64,000 nucleotides of DNA from Microvirga zambiensis WSM3693 (GCF_016735695.1 NZ_JAERQD010000012.1:1-64000), one strand, 5' to 3'. Positions 17,127-26,100 are shown, numbered from the stretch's first letter. Numbers and translations are program-made. Notes: a model not told the origin generated them from the sequence alone.

Positions 17127-17951
17127 CTACTTCTTGCGCACCCAGATGCTGGTCTCGTGCGCGCCCGGAACGAGCGGCAGCTCCGACAGAATGCCCTTTT
17201 GAAGCGCCTCCGAACGGCCCCGCACGAGGTAATGGCTCGCGAAAATCAGCTCGTAGCCACCCTGCAGGAGTGCGCCGACGAGCAGCTGCTCGTTATAGCC
17301 GCGCCAATCCCAGATCGCCGGATAGGCATAGGGCAGCGCGATGTCGTGGATGTGGATCAAGGCTCCCCTCGCCAGGCGGGGCAGCACGTCGAGGAAGAGG
17401 CGATCCACATCGGTGCCGGGCATGGCGATATGGCTTGAATCGATGAAGAGGACGTCGCCTGCCGCAAGCGCCTCGAACACACCCGCGTCGGCGTCCCGGA
17501 GCAGTGCCTGTAGATGCTCGACCTCGAGCTTCTTCAGGCTCGCCCGTGGCGCGGGATCGATGCAGGTGATGCGGGTGGAAAGCCCTCCGTCCTGCACCGC
17601 CTGGGCCATGAAACGGGTCGAGTGTCCCGACCCGATCTCGACGATGCGCCGCGGCTTCTCCCGACGGACGATGGCATAGGCCGCCGCCGCGTCGAGCCTC
17701 GGGAACCAGCTCTGATCGAAACGGGCGGGTCCCCTTCCCTGCAGAATTGCGCGGAGGTCGTCGGCTTGGCTCTCGATGGCGTCCAGCACCACGGAAAAAC
17801 GCGGCTGCGCTGCTTCGAAAAGAGGTTCGAGTGCCGGGTAATCGAGGGGCTCGACGCTCTCGGCATAGCGATAGGGAATGAAGAAGCCGAGACGTCTGGT
17901 GCCGAGCAGCGTCGAGGCGCCGAAGCGCAGCCTTCGCCAGAAATGGCTCAT
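17127..17951 (-). CDS. class I SAM-dependent methyltransferase (Methyltransf_24 type)
   Basis: The protein of 274 residues has SAM motif I RRIVEIGSGHSTRFMAQAV at about residues 105-123, the Asp-containing ITCIDPAPRASL, the GDVLFIDSSH segment and ALIHIHDIALPYAYP. This arrangement is seen in small-molecule O-methyltransferase-like enzymes. The substrate is unknown. ATG 17951 overlaps the stop of the upstream membrane protein gene by four bases (ATGA), so the two are coupled and may act together in the envelope. Confidence 0.72.
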   Translation of the reverse strand: MSHFWRRLRFGASTLLGTRRLGFFIPYRYAESVEPLDYPALEPLFEAAQPRFSVVLDAIESQADDLRAILQGRGPARFDQSWFPRLDAAAAYAIVRREKPRRIVEIGSGHSTRFMAQAVQDGGLSTRITCIDPAPRASLKKLEVEHLQALLRDADAGVFEALAAGDVLFIDSSHIAMPGTDVDRLFLDVLPRLARGALIHIHDIALPYAYPAIWDWRGYNEQLLVGALLQGGYELIFASHYLVRGRSEALQKGILSELPLVPGAHETSIWVRKK

Positions 17952-18961
17952 TGATCGGACGAGGACAGCGGCGGCGGCGGCACCGTCCCTTCGGGCGCGG
18001 CAACCCGTCCGCGCCAGGCCTGAGCCAGGCGAGCGCGCTCGAACATCAGCACGACCACGAGCGAGAGACCGAATGGGATCAGGAGATAGAACAGGCGGAA
18101 GATGATCAGCGCCGCCAGCACATCGGCTTTCGGGATATCGGGCATCGCAGTCAGGAACACCAGCTCGAATACTCCGAGCCCGCCGGGAGCATGGCTGACG
18201 AGAGCGGCGGAGAAAGAGGCCAGGAAGACGGCCAGCACGATGATGAAGCTCGGCTCCAGATGGGCCGGCAGCACGAAATAGATGATGCCGGCAGCCCCGA
18301 GCAACTCGAGCGGCGCGGCGATCAGCTGGCGCGTCATGACGGCGGGACGGGGATATTCCAGCTTGGCCTTGCGGATGACGAGGGGCGGCAGATGCAGGAT
18401 GGAGCCGACCACATAGAGCGCAACGAAGCCGAGGAGCAGAAAGCCGACGGTGCGGGCCGTGGCCGGGTTGGTCAGCATCGAGGGCAGAAGTTCCTCGAGC
18501 CGGTGCAGCAGGGTCGGATCGGCCACCAGAACGACACCGCCGAGCAGGATGGTGCCGAGGCCGAAGGTGAAGGAGCACAGGGCAACCAGCACGGCGATCT
18601 GGGGGGCGCCCAGCCCTTTCGACGTGTAGGCCCGATACCGGACCACCGCGCCGGAAAAGACCGAGGCGCCGATATTGTGCGACAGGGCATAGGTCGTGAA
18701 CGAGGTGATGGAGACGAACAGCCACGAAATATGATGCACGCCGAGATGCAGCAGGGCGATGCGGTCGTACCAGGCGAGCGCCGCATAGGCGACGAGGGTC
18801 GATAGAGCCGCGAGCCCATAGCGGTGCGCCGGCACGGCGGTCAGGCTGCCCCAGACATCGTCCAGGGACATGCCGCGCAACTCACGGTAAAGAAGCCAGC
18901 CCGATATGACGACTGCCAGCAGCCCGATCACGGGCCAAATGAACTCACGCACATTCTTCAT
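17948..18961 (-). CDS. LPG synthase transmembrane-type membrane protein (UPF0104/YbhN family)
   Basis: This 337-residue polytopic protein has about 8 hydrophobic helices. It carries patterns typical of the flippase-like membrane half of MprF/YbhN: SHNIGASVFSGAVVRYRAYT, GAPQIAVLVALCSFTFGLG and a late SHAPGGLGVFELVFL. The soluble aminoacyl-transferase half of MprF is absent, so lipid lysylation is not implied; lipid transport is possible. ATG 18961 begins the first helix. It is coupled to the methyltransferase downstream. Confidence 0.8.
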   Translation of the reverse strand: MKNVREFIWPVIGLLAVVISGWLLYRELRGMSLDDVWGSLTAVPAHRYGLAALSTLVAYAALAWYDRIALLHLGVHHISWLFVSITSFTTYALSHNIGASVFSGAVVRYRAYTSKGLGAPQIAVLVALCSFTFGLGTILLGGVVLVADPTLLHRLEELLPSMLTNPATARTVGFLLLGFVALYVVGSILHLPPLVIRKAKLEYPRPAVMTRQLIAAPLELLGAAGIIYFVLPAHLEPSFIIVLAVFLASFSAALVSHAPGGLGVFELVFLTAMPDIPKADVLAALIIFRLFYLLIPFGLSLVVVLMFERARLAQAWRGRVAAPEGTVPPPPLSSSDQ

Positions 18962-19179
18962 CGAGCCGGCAGCACTCCCTCGTTCCTTCTTCTGTGCCCA
19001 CAATCCCCTTGGTCCGCAAGGGGATATTGCCCTCTCGCGGCATGACATAAGGTCCAATCCGGAGACGGGCAAAACGGCGAAGCGGCTCAGCTGCAGCCTG
19101 CCGCAACGGGAAGCGTGACGGCGGGCGGCAATCCCCTTATCAAGCGGTCCGTTCTCTCTTGGCATCTGAAAGGTACGCG

Positions 19180-19803
19180 ATGTCGGTACATGTGGCAGCT
19201 GCTCTCAACCTGGACGGCTATACCGACCTGCCGTCGGACAAGATCGCGACGATCGTGACCTATCTCGAGATGCGGGAGCGCCCACCCCTATCCTCCGCCC
19301 AGGCGCCCGCCGGCTGGACGCTCCAGCGCATCGACCCGGATCTCGATCGTTACAGAAAACTGTATCGGATCGTCGGAGAGCCCTGGCTCTGGTTCAGCCG
19401 GGTCGTGATGCCCGATGACGAGCTGGCGGAGATCCTCGGCGCCCCGGAGGTCGAGGCCTATGCCCTCAACGATGGCAGCGCCGATGTCGGCATCCTGGAA
19501 CTCGACTTTCGGTCGGACGGGGAGGCAGAGCTGGCCTTTCTCGGACTCGTCCCCGGCTTCATCGGTCAGGGAGCCGGACGTTTCCTGATGAACGAGGCCG
19601 TCGCCCGCGCCTTCGCACGGCCGATCCGGCGCTTCTTCGTCCATACCTGCACCCTCGATGCCCCGAGCGCCCTCGCCTTCTACATCCGCTCGGGCTTCAC
19701 GCCCTATAAGCGGGCAATCGAGGTGGCGGACGATCCGCGGCTGCTCGGCTTCCTGCCGCGGGAGGCTGCGCCCCATGTTCCGGTCCTTGCACCCGGAGCA
19801 TGA
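19180..19803 (+). CDS. GNAT-family N-acetyltransferase
   Basis: The protein of 207 residues has the core GNAT motif in ELAFLGLVPGFIGQGAGRFLMNEA split around residues 127-150, with the acetyl-CoA loop GQGAGR, and a late TLDAPSALAFYIRSGFTPYK. It transfers an acetyl group to an unknown amine. ATG 19180 has AAAGG 7 bases upstream. It is divergent from the membrane protein gene and ends at a two-way terminator. Confidence 0.8.
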   Translation: MSVHVAAALNLDGYTDLPSDKIATIVTYLEMRERPPLSSAQAPAGWTLQRIDPDLDRYRKLYRIVGEPWLWFSRVVMPDDELAEILGAPEVEAYALNDGSADVGILELDFRSDGEAELAFLGLVPGFIGQGAGRFLMNEAVARAFARPIRRFFVHTCTLDAPSALAFYIRSGFTPYKRAIEVADDPRLLGFLPREAAPHVPVLAPGA

Positions 19804-19804
19804 A

Positions 19805-19834
19805 AAAGGACGCGTCCCGGCGGGCGCGTCCTTT
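19805..19834. terminator. bidirectional terminator between GNAT and fliJ-like genes
   Basis: AAAGGACGCG and CGCGTCCTTT form a perfect 10-base-pair stem with A and T tracts on both sides, between convergent genes. Confidence 0.85.
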
Positions 19835-19857
19835 CAAAATTCGACGAGAGCAGCGGA

Positions 19858-20247
19858 TCAGGCGGTCGCGCGAACGGGGCGTCCCTGCCCGAGCTGGCTG
19901 ATCGCGGCATCCATGGAGCGTTCGCGATCCTCGAGGCTCTCGGCCTTCTTCAGCTCCTCGAAGGCCTCGCCGAGCTCGGCCTTCGCGTCGTCGAGCTGGA
20001 TATGGAGGTTCTGGGCCGAGTGGCGAAGATTGTCCCGCCGCTGGGCAGCGGCGCGTGCATAGGTCGGATAGGCAAAGTGGTTCGGGTCGGAGATGCCGGC
20101 CTTCTGCTCCTCCGCCGCGATTTCCCGGTCGAGGTCAGCCGCCATGCGGTCGAACTCGGCGATCATCATCTCGATCTGCGCGACCCGGCGACGCTTCTCG
20201 TCGACCTGAAAGCGCTTGAGGCGGATGAGCGTATCCCGCGACTTCAT
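19858..20247 (-). CDS. fliJ: FliJ-like flagellar export chaperone
   Basis: This 129-residue, almost wholly helical and charged protein opens MKSRDTLIRLKRFQVDEKRR, which matches the FliJ N-terminus. Coiled-coil heptads run to about residue 115. FliJ docks export substrates to the FliI ATPase at the cell membrane. Its place next to ctrA, which controls flagellar genes, supports the call. No fliI is in the window. It is read away from ctrA. Confidence 0.75.
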   Translation of the reverse strand: MKSRDTLIRLKRFQVDEKRRRVAQIEMMIAEFDRMAADLDREIAAEEQKAGISDPNHFAYPTYARAAAQRRDNLRHSAQNLHIQLDDAKAELGEAFEELKKAESLEDRERSMDAAISQLGQGRPVRATA

Positions 20248-20638
20248 CTTGATTCAACTCCACACGTCGCTGTTGCAGTGCATCTCACGGATCGCTCAGT
20301 TATCCGCCAGACATGGGGTCACCTTCGCCGACGGAAGTTGAGCTTTCCTTACCGGCTGCGACAAAAAATTTCCTATCTCTCCCCGGTTCTTGGGCCCAGG
20401 GCGCCCGCCGGCCGGTCCCGTAAACCTTTCGTTTACCGATTTCGTTAACACTGCCTCGGTCACGGACACGGCTTCCTCGGATCCGCTTCCGGATACAGCT
20501 GAAACGCTTTCGGAATAAGCTTTTTGGATGGAGCAAGGCGGTTCCTCATGGTTGCCCGGAATCCACAGGATAATCGCCTTCGTCGGATGATCCGGCTGCC
20601 AAGCTCGTTAAGCGCTTGCATCCCAGAATCAGGGTTTG
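20248..20638. other. distal upstream region of ctrA and promoter region of fliJ-like gene
   Basis: This is a gene-free stretch. A perfect inverted repeat, GTAAAC (20420-20425) and GTTTAC (20431-20436) with a 5-base spacer, is followed by a TTAAC half site (about 20444). A GAATC methylation-type site lies at 20626-20630. No open frame here looks coding. Confidence 0.4.
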
Positions 20639-20667
20639 TTAACCATTCCGTATTAGCGTTTCGAATC
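20639..20667 (+). promoter_or_regulatory. candidate ctrA control region: TTAACCAT and GANTC sites
   Basis: TTAACCAT at 20639-20646 equals the short CtrA recognition octamer. GAATC sites at 20626-20630 and 20663-20667 match the CcrM methylation sequence GANTC. They sit 90-130 bases before the ctrA start. In Caulobacter, ctrA is controlled by its own product and by GANTC methylation, so the arrangement is suggestive. Confidence 0.5.
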
Positions 20668-20756
20668 AGTTCAAAAGAGCATCCGCCTCAGGCCCGGCGG
20701 CGGATGGGCAGCGACCCGCTGTTCACAAGCTCTCGGGCTAGGGCTGGGGATTGAAC

Positions 20757-21458
20757 ATGCGCGTACTTCTGATTGAAGACGACAGCGCGACTGCGCAAAG
20801 CATCGAACTGATGCTGAAGTCCGAGAACTTCAATATCTATACGACCGATCTCGGCGAAGAGGGCATCGACCTCGGCAAACTCTACGATTACGACATCATC
20901 CTGCTCGACCTGAACCTGCCCGACATGTCGGGCTACGAGGTTCTGCGGACGCTGCGCGTCGCGAAGGTCAAGACGCCGATCCTCATCCTCTCCGGCATGG
21001 CCGGCATTGAGGACAAGGTGAAGGGCCTCGGCTTCGGCGCCGACGATTACCTGACGAAGCCGTTCCACAAGGACGAGATGGTCGCCCGCATCCATGCGAT
21101 CGTCCGCCGTTCGAAGGGTCATGCGCAATCGGTCATCACCACCGGCGACCTGATCGTGAATCTCGACACCAAGACGGTCGAGGTCAGCGGCGCCCGCGTG
21201 CACCTGACCGGCAAGGAATACCAGATGCTGGAGCTCCTCTCCCTGCGCAAGGGCACGACCCTGACCAAGGAGATGTTCCTCAACCACCTCTATGGCGGCA
21301 TGGACGAGCCGGAGCTGAAGATCATCGACGTCTTCATCTGCAAGCTGCGCAAGAAGCTCGCCAACGCCTCGCAGGGCCGCAACTACATCGAGACCGTGTG
21401 GGGCCGCGGCTACGTGCTGCGCGAGCCGAACGACGTGGAAGAGCGCATCGCCATCTAA
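20757..21458 (+). CDS. ctrA: cell-cycle master response regulator CtrA
   Basis: The protein of 233 residues is a textbook CtrA. The receiver starts [20 protein letters not shown], Asp51 is the phosphorylation site in [15 protein letters not shown] and Lys lies in [12 protein letters not shown]. The winged-helix OmpR-type domain has [18 protein letters not shown] and RKKLANAS with [16 protein letters not shown]. It binds TTAA-N7-TTAA sites, represses replication initiation and drives division and motility genes. The C-terminus lacks the Ala-Ala degradation tag and ends ERIAI, as in other Hyphomicrobiales as far as I recall. ATG 20757 is chosen over TTG 20751. Confidence 0.96.
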   Translation: MRVLLIEDDSATAQSIELMLKSENFNIYTTDLGEEGIDLGKLYDYDIILLDLNLPDMSGYEVLRTLRVAKVKTPILILSGMAGIEDKVKGLGFGADDYLTKPFHKDEMVARIHAIVRRSKGHAQSVITTGDLIVNLDTKTVEVSGARVHLTGKEYQMLELLSLRKGTTLTKEMFLNHLYGGMDEPELKIIDVFICKLRKKLANASQGRNYIETVWGRGYVLREPNDVEERIAI

Positions 21459-21480
21459 GCGCCGTAACGCGGCGGTTTCA

Positions 21481-21511
21481 AAAGAGCCCGGTCCCAGCCC
21501 GGGCTCTTTTC
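21481..21511. terminator. terminator after ctrA
   Basis: AAAAGAGCCCGG and CCGGGCTCTTTT form a perfect 12-base-pair stem with a 7-base loop and a T-rich end. Confidence 0.88.
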
Positions 21512-21550
21512 GTTTGTCAGGCATTTCGTTCGCAAGGCATGGAGGCTTCG

Positions 21551-21988
21551 ATGAAATCCGTTCTGCTGTCATGGCAATTCTGGGCGCTGCTGTCGGCCGG
21601 GTTCGCAGCTCTCACCGCCATCTTCGCCAAGGTGGGCATCGAGCACATCAATTCGGACTTCGCCACGTTCATCAGAACCATCGTGATTCTGGTCGTGCTC
21701 GGCGGCATCCTGATCGGCAGCGGGCAGTGGCAGCCGCCGTCATCGATTTCCGGAAGGACCTATCTCTTCCTTGTCTTGTCAGGCCTCGCCACCGGCGCAT
21801 CCTGGCTCTGCTATTTCCGTGCCCTGAAGCTCGGCGACGCGGCGCGGGTCGCGCCGCTCGACAAGCTCAGCGTCGTTTTCGTCGCCGTGATGGGCGTGCT
21901 GTTTCTCGGGGAGAAGCTGTCGATGCCGAACTGGATCGGCATCGCGTTGATCGCGTCAGGCGCGGTGCTCGTCGCCTACAAGGCGTGA
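21551..21988 (+). CDS. single-domain EamA-type small-molecule transporter
   Basis: This 145-residue protein has about five membrane helices. The segments VGIEHINSDFATFIRT, GLATGASWLCYFRALKLGD and PLDKLSVVFVAVMGVLFLGE are typical of the half-size EamA (DMT superfamily) transporters, which probably dimerise. The substrate is unknown. ATG 21551 is chosen because GGAGG sits 5 bases upstream, and that motif overlaps the earlier ATG at 21539. Confidence 0.82.
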   Translation: MKSVLLSWQFWALLSAGFAALTAIFAKVGIEHINSDFATFIRTIVILVVLGGILIGSGQWQPPSSISGRTYLFLVLSGLATGASWLCYFRALKLGDAARVAPLDKLSVVFVAVMGVLFLGEKLSMPNWIGIALIASGAVLVAYKA

Positions 21989-21991
21989 CCC

Positions 21992-22633
21992 TCAGGCCGT
22001 CTCCGCTTTGATCGTCACCTCGTCGCCGTCGATGCTGAAGCGGACATCCATGTGCGAGGCACGGGCAATCATTCCGGCATAGTAGGTCTGGATGCCATGG
22101 GCATCGACCGTGCCGTTCTCGGAGTTTCCGGCCAGCAGGGCCTCCGCATGGGCGGGGATGCGGGCATTGAGGCCCTTCGCGAGGATGATGAAGGCGCAGG
22201 CATCCGCGTCCCCCGTGACCGTCACGCTGATCGAACCGCCGCGGGGAATGGCCGACGTGGCGGTCATGATCAGGTTGAGGAGAAGCTTCACCCGGTTTTT
22301 CGGGAACAGCAGACGCGGCGAGGACCAGGAGAAGCTGATCTTGTCATCGAGGAAGAGGCCGCGGGCCACCTGTTCCGCATCGCCGAGATCGATGGACGCG
22401 CCGGCGGATCCGGCCGCACCGAAGGCCAGGCGCGCGAATTGCAGACGGGCGGAGGCCTGCTTGGCGCTTTTCTGAATAAGGTCCAGAGCGAAGTCGCGCA
22501 TGGAAGCATCGCTGTCATCCTCGAGCACTTCGAGCCCATTGACGATCGCGCCGACCGGCGAAATCACGTCATGGCAGACGCGCGAGCAGAGAAGAGCGGC
22601 GAGGTCGAGCGATTCGAGAGAGATCGTGGCCAT
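21992..22633 (-). CDS. chpT: histidine phosphotransferase ChpT
   Basis: The protein of 213 residues begins with the ChpT dimerisation helix SLDLAALLCSRVCHDVISPVG; His21 is the likely phospho-acceptor. A degenerate Bergerat-like fold follows (LLFPKNRVKLLLNLIMTA, AIPRGGSISVTV). ChpT passes phosphate from CckA to CtrA and CpdR. Its end lies 3 bases from the convergent EamA gene and about 0.5 kb from ctrA, its expected partner. ATG 22633 is chosen over upstream in-frame starts because homologues begin this way. Confidence 0.92.
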   Translation of the reverse strand: MATISLESLDLAALLCSRVCHDVISPVGAIVNGLEVLEDDSDASMRDFALDLIQKSAKQASARLQFARLAFGAAGSAGASIDLGDAEQVARGLFLDDKISFSWSSPRLLFPKNRVKLLLNLIMTATSAIPRGGSISVTVTGDADACAFIILAKGLNARIPAHAEALLAGNSENGTVDAHGIQTYYAGMIARASHMDVRFSIDGDEVTIKAETA

Positions 22634-22805
22634 GAGGGCTCCGGAAGCACCGTAAATTCGGCAATGCATTCATGAAATCGAGATTTCGACGATCACCAAT
22701 ACAGCCAAACAGGAAAGAGAACGTGAACCGGGATACCCGGCTACGGGTTGTTTGAAAAGCGGGCAAAAAGTGATCGACACGTCCCGAGGGAACGGGCACA
22801 AAGCC

Positions 22806-23639
22806 ATGATGCGCTTCGCTGGTCAGAGTCCCGACGAGATCGCCATGATACTTGCCGCCATCGCCCGGGAGGCGGGGCGGATCCTGCGCAGCATGGAAAA
22901 CGCCTTGATCGACAAGCGCATCAAGGGCGACGGGAGCCCGACGACAGCCGCCGATCTGGCCGCGGAAGAGCTGATCATCAAACGCTTGGACGAAGCTTGG
23001 CCCGGCGTTCCGGTGGTCGCGGAAGAAACCTGCAGCGCGGCCGAGAAGGGCGATTATTTCTTTCTCGTCGATCCCCTCGACGGCACCGGCGACTTCATTC
23101 ACGGCACGGGCGAGTACAGCGTCAACATCGCCCTGATCCGGGGTGAGAGACCCGTCGCGGCGGTTGTGGCCGCCCCGGCCATGGGCTCGATCTGGATCGC
23201 AGGGACGACAGCCCGGGTGAGCGCGCTCGCAGCCGATGCGGAGACGCCCTTCGCATGGCGCGAAGCGAAGGTCCGGCCGGCGCCCGAAAAGGACCTGATC
23301 GCCCTGGTGAGCCGCCGCCATGGGGACATCGCCACGGAAGCCTGCCTCTCGGTCCTGTCGATCGGCACGCGGCGCATGACCTCCTCGGCTCTGAAATTCT
23401 GCCTCATCGCCTCGGGCGAGGCCGATGTCTACGTACGCTGCGGCCCGACCATGGAATGGGATACGGCAGCGGGCGACCATATCCTGACCTGCGCCGGCGG
23501 CAGCGTCGTCGGTCCGGGCGGCTCCCCCCTCACCTATGGTCACGAGGATCGCGGCTATCGGAACGGCCCCTTCGCCGCCATCGGCGATACCGCCCTCGCT
23601 CCCCGGCTCGACCTGCCCGTCGCGGCCTCGGCGGCCTGA
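22806..23639 (+). CDS. cysQ: 3'(2'),5'-bisphosphate nucleotidase CysQ (inositol monophosphatase family)
   Basis: The protein of 277 residues has the metal-binding motifs VVAEET (Glu), DPLDGTGDFIHG and the late MEWDTAAGDHILTCAGG. These fit CysQ, which removes the 3'-phosphate of PAP made during sulfate assimilation. An inositol or fructose-bisphosphate phosphatase is possible but the motif spacing favours CysQ. ATG 22806 or 22809 is the probable start; a TTG at 22752 would add 18 residues. Confidence 0.85.
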   Translation: MMRFAGQSPDEIAMILAAIAREAGRILRSMENALIDKRIKGDGSPTTAADLAAEELIIKRLDEAWPGVPVVAEETCSAAEKGDYFFLVDPLDGTGDFIHGTGEYSVNIALIRGERPVAAVVAAPAMGSIWIAGTTARVSALAADAETPFAWREAKVRPAPEKDLIALVSRRHGDIATEACLSVLSIGTRRMTSSALKFCLIASGEADVYVRCGPTMEWDTAAGDHILTCAGGSVVGPGGSPLTYGHEDRGYRNGPFAAIGDTALAPRLDLPVAASAA

Positions 23640-23644
23640 GAATC

Positions 23645-23773
23645 TGGCTCGAAAAGGGTTTTTGCCCCCTAGCCCCTCATCCTGAGGAGCGAAGCGTCTC
23701 GAAGGACGAGGGCGTCTCCCGTGCACTCTGGAAGCTCCTTCGAGACGCCACTTCGTGGCTCCTCAGGATGAGG
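23645..23773. repeat. dispersed long palindromic repeat, family B
   Basis: The sequence has tggctc..aagggtttttgcccc at the left. A large imperfect hairpin follows, built from ctcatcctgagg ... cctcaggatgag with an inner gtctcgaaggacgag / ctccttcgagacgcc pair. A second copy is at 53441-53577 with the same order and spacing. Confidence 0.85.
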
Positions 23774-23957
23774 ACAGAGATCTATGAGCCAGCCTCTGCG
23801 GAGCAATATCCGGCATCGGCCCCATCATGCTCCTGCCATGAAAAGGCATGACGTACAGACATTGTTAGGGTTGATGAACTTAAGGTTCGAACCTCGATAG
23901 CAGCCTTTCGGCCGAAAACAGCCGGATTGTCCCCTGTCTCATGCGAGGAGATAGCCC

Positions 23958-24560
23958 ATGCGCTCCCGGTCCAAGATCATTGCCGCGGCCGTCTTTGCCG
24001 CCCTGTTCGGCGCTCTGCCCCTGCAGGCCTCCGCGCAAACCGTCCAGCGTGCCTATGCCGCCAATCCCGGCGGTCCGGAATCGTTCAACTCCAACGAATT
24101 GGTCGAGTCGGGACACCAGTTCTTCGGCTCGGCCTCCCGCGGCCTCGCCCTCGCCCTTCAGGAAGCCATCCGGCGCTGGGGCGAGCCGAACGGCTATATC
24201 CTGGGCCAGGAAGCCTCCGGCGCCTTCTTCGGCGGCTTGCGCTACGGCGAAGGCAAGCTCTTCACCCGCAATGCCGGCGACCGCCGAATCTTCTGGCAGG
24301 GCCCGTCCCTGGGCTTCGACGTGGGCGGCGACGGGGCGCGGACCATGATGCTGGTCTACAACATGCCCTTCACCGAGGCGCTCTATAAGCGCTTCGTCGG
24401 CATCGACGGCTCGGCCTATTTCATCGGCGGCTTCGGCGTAACAGCCGTTGCGGCGGATGAGATGGTCGTGGTGCCGATCCGGGCCGGCGTCGGCGCGCGT
24501 CTCGGCGTCAATGTGGGCTACCTGAAGTTCACCGCCGAGCCGACCTGGAATCCCTTTTAG
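23958..24560 (+). CDS. EipA-like periplasmic envelope integrity protein (DUF1134)
   Basis: The protein of 200 residues has a signal peptide (AAVFAALFGALPLQASAQT) and a DUF1134 core: YILGQEASGAFFGGLRYGEG, then GPSLGFDVGGDGARTMMLVY and a terminal VNVGYLKFTAEPTWNPF. Brucella EipA, of this family, keeps the cell envelope intact and belongs to the CtrA regulon. ATG 23958 has GAGGAGA upstream. There is no full CtrA box in the 100 bases before it. Confidence 0.85.
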   Translation: MRSRSKIIAAAVFAALFGALPLQASAQTVQRAYAANPGGPESFNSNELVESGHQFFGSASRGLALALQEAIRRWGEPNGYILGQEASGAFFGGLRYGEGKLFTRNAGDRRIFWQGPSLGFDVGGDGARTMMLVYNMPFTEALYKRFVGIDGSAYFIGGFGVTAVAADEMVVVPIRAGVGARLGVNVGYLKFTAEPTWNPF

Positions 24561-24700
24561 GACGGCACGTTCAATCTAGCTTCGTTTCCGGCGGTGGAAA
24601 CCGCCCGCGAATGCGCTACAACGGGCCTCTGGAAAGCTGCGCAGGCACGAAGCACGGTGCTTGAGCGTTACCGGTCAAGCACCTTGGAGTTTGCGTCCGC

Positions 24701-25708
24701 GTGGTCGAAACCGTCATGATCTTCGCGCTGGGATTCGTCGTCGCATCCCTGATCGCGCTTCTCATCATCCCTGCCGTGAACGCCCGAGCCGAGCGGCTGG
24801 CGCGGCGCAGGGCCGAAGCCCTGTTTCCCATGTCGATCTCGGAGCTGACGGCGGAGAAGGATCACCTGCGCGCAGAATTCGCCGTGCAGCAGCGCCGGAT
24901 CGAGCGCAAGGCGGAAGAGGCGCTCTCTCTCAAGCATGAGAGCATGGAAGAGCTCGGCCGGCGCGCCATCCGCATCGAAGCGCTCGAGAGCACACTTGCC
25001 GAACGCGACCGGACCTTTCTGGAGCTCGAGACCGCCCTTGCAGCCACCCAGACCCGGCTTGCCGCCGGCGAGACCGACTTGGGTCAGACGCAGACCCATC
25101 TCGCCAGCGCGCGGGAAACGCTCGCCGCCCTCGAGAATGCCCATCGGGCGACCCTGAACGAATTGTCCAACACCCGCATGGAACTCGATCTGGCGCAGAC
25201 CGAGCGCTCCAAGATCAGAACGGAGCTCGTTCAGGCGGAAGAGAGGATCACACGCCTGGAATCGGACCTTGTCGACGCGGAACGGCAGGTGACGAGCGCG
25301 CTGAGCGATCTTGCGACCAAACGCATCACGGTCTCCGATCTCGAAACCCGCCTGATGACGCAGACCGCGCGAAGCAGCGACTTCGAGCGCGCCTTGAACG
25401 AGAGGCAAAGCGAATTGTCGGACGAGCGGCTACGCTTCGCGGAAATGGCAAGGCGCCTTGCGGCAGAACAGGAACGCGGCCTTACTCTCGAGCCGCGGAT
25501 CCGCGAGCTCGAAAGCGAGCGGGACGAGGCCCAGGGCCGTCTTGCGGACCTCAACGGCTCCGAGAGCGGGAACGACGAGCTTCGTCGCCAAATCTCGGAC
25601 GTGGCGGCTCAGATCATGAAGAGCGGCAATGGCCGTCCCGAGAACGGCAAGCCTCGGGAAAACAACGGGTCGCGCGACGGCAAGCGGCGCCGTTCGGCCG
25701 GAAAGTAG
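24701..25708 (+). CDS. membrane-anchored coiled-coil protein of unknown function
   Basis: This 335-residue protein has one N-terminal membrane helix (IFALGFVVASLIALLIIPAV, residues 7-26). A long, nearly unbroken coiled coil of Glu/Arg/Leu heptads runs to about residue 300, and the tail is basic and Asn/Gly-rich. It may be a structural or scaffolding protein facing the cytoplasm. The start may be GTG 24701 (TTGGAG upstream) or ATG 24716. No enzymatic motif is seen. Confidence 0.65.
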   Translation: MVETVMIFALGFVVASLIALLIIPAVNARAERLARRRAEALFPMSISELTAEKDHLRAEFAVQQRRIERKAEEALSLKHESMEELGRRAIRIEALESTLAERDRTFLELETALAATQTRLAAGETDLGQTQTHLASARETLAALENAHRATLNELSNTRMELDLAQTERSKIRTELVQAEERITRLESDLVDAERQVTSALSDLATKRITVSDLETRLMTQTARSSDFERALNERQSELSDERLRFAEMARRLAAEQERGLTLEPRIRELESERDEAQGRLADLNGSESGNDELRRQISDVAAQIMKSGNGRPENGKPRENNGSRDGKRRRSAGK

Positions 25709-25724
25709 CCTTCACAATCTGCGA

Positions 25725-26078
25725 TTACTTCGGCTGGATCTGTGGATTGCCTCCCGGGCTTCCCGGGGGACGGATGACCGGTGTCGAGTTCGGATCCGGC
25801 ACGGGAGGTTTCACGGTGATATCGGGCGTGGCAGTCTCCGGGGGCCGGATCACGCCATCCGAGCGCTCAAGCTTGTCGCTCAGGGTATTGGTGGAGCCCG
25901 TCTCGGACGGGTCCTTGGTGCCGATACCGTTGTTATTGGGCTCCACCTTCTCCGCCGGCATCTGGTTCGGCGCCGGCATATTGGGGGCTCGCTGCTGCAG
26001 AACCTCGGGGTTCTGCGCCAGCGCAGCCGTGCCGAGACCAGCTGCGAAAATCGTGGATAGGATGAGCACGCGCTTCAT
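25725..26078 (-). CDS. small secreted proline-rich protein under a stress-type promoter
   Basis: This 117-residue protein has a signal peptide (MKRVLILSTIFAAGLGTAALAQ, split near residue 22), then a Pro/Asn-rich, disordered-looking chain (VKPPVPDPNSTPVIRPPGSP). ATG 26078 is supported by AAAGGAG 8 bases ahead. A perfect GGAAC-N16-CGTT promoter lies 23-47 bases upstream. It is convergent with the coiled-coil gene. The function is unknown; it is probably a periplasmic stress protein. Confidence 0.65.
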   Translation of the reverse strand: MKRVLILSTIFAAGLGTAALAQNPEVLQQRAPNMPAPNQMPAEKVEPNNNGIGTKDPSETGSTNTLSDKLERSDGVIRPPETATPDITVKPPVPDPNSTPVIRPPGSPGGNPQIQPK

Positions 26079-26100
26079 GGGTCGCTCCTTTGAAAGAGGC

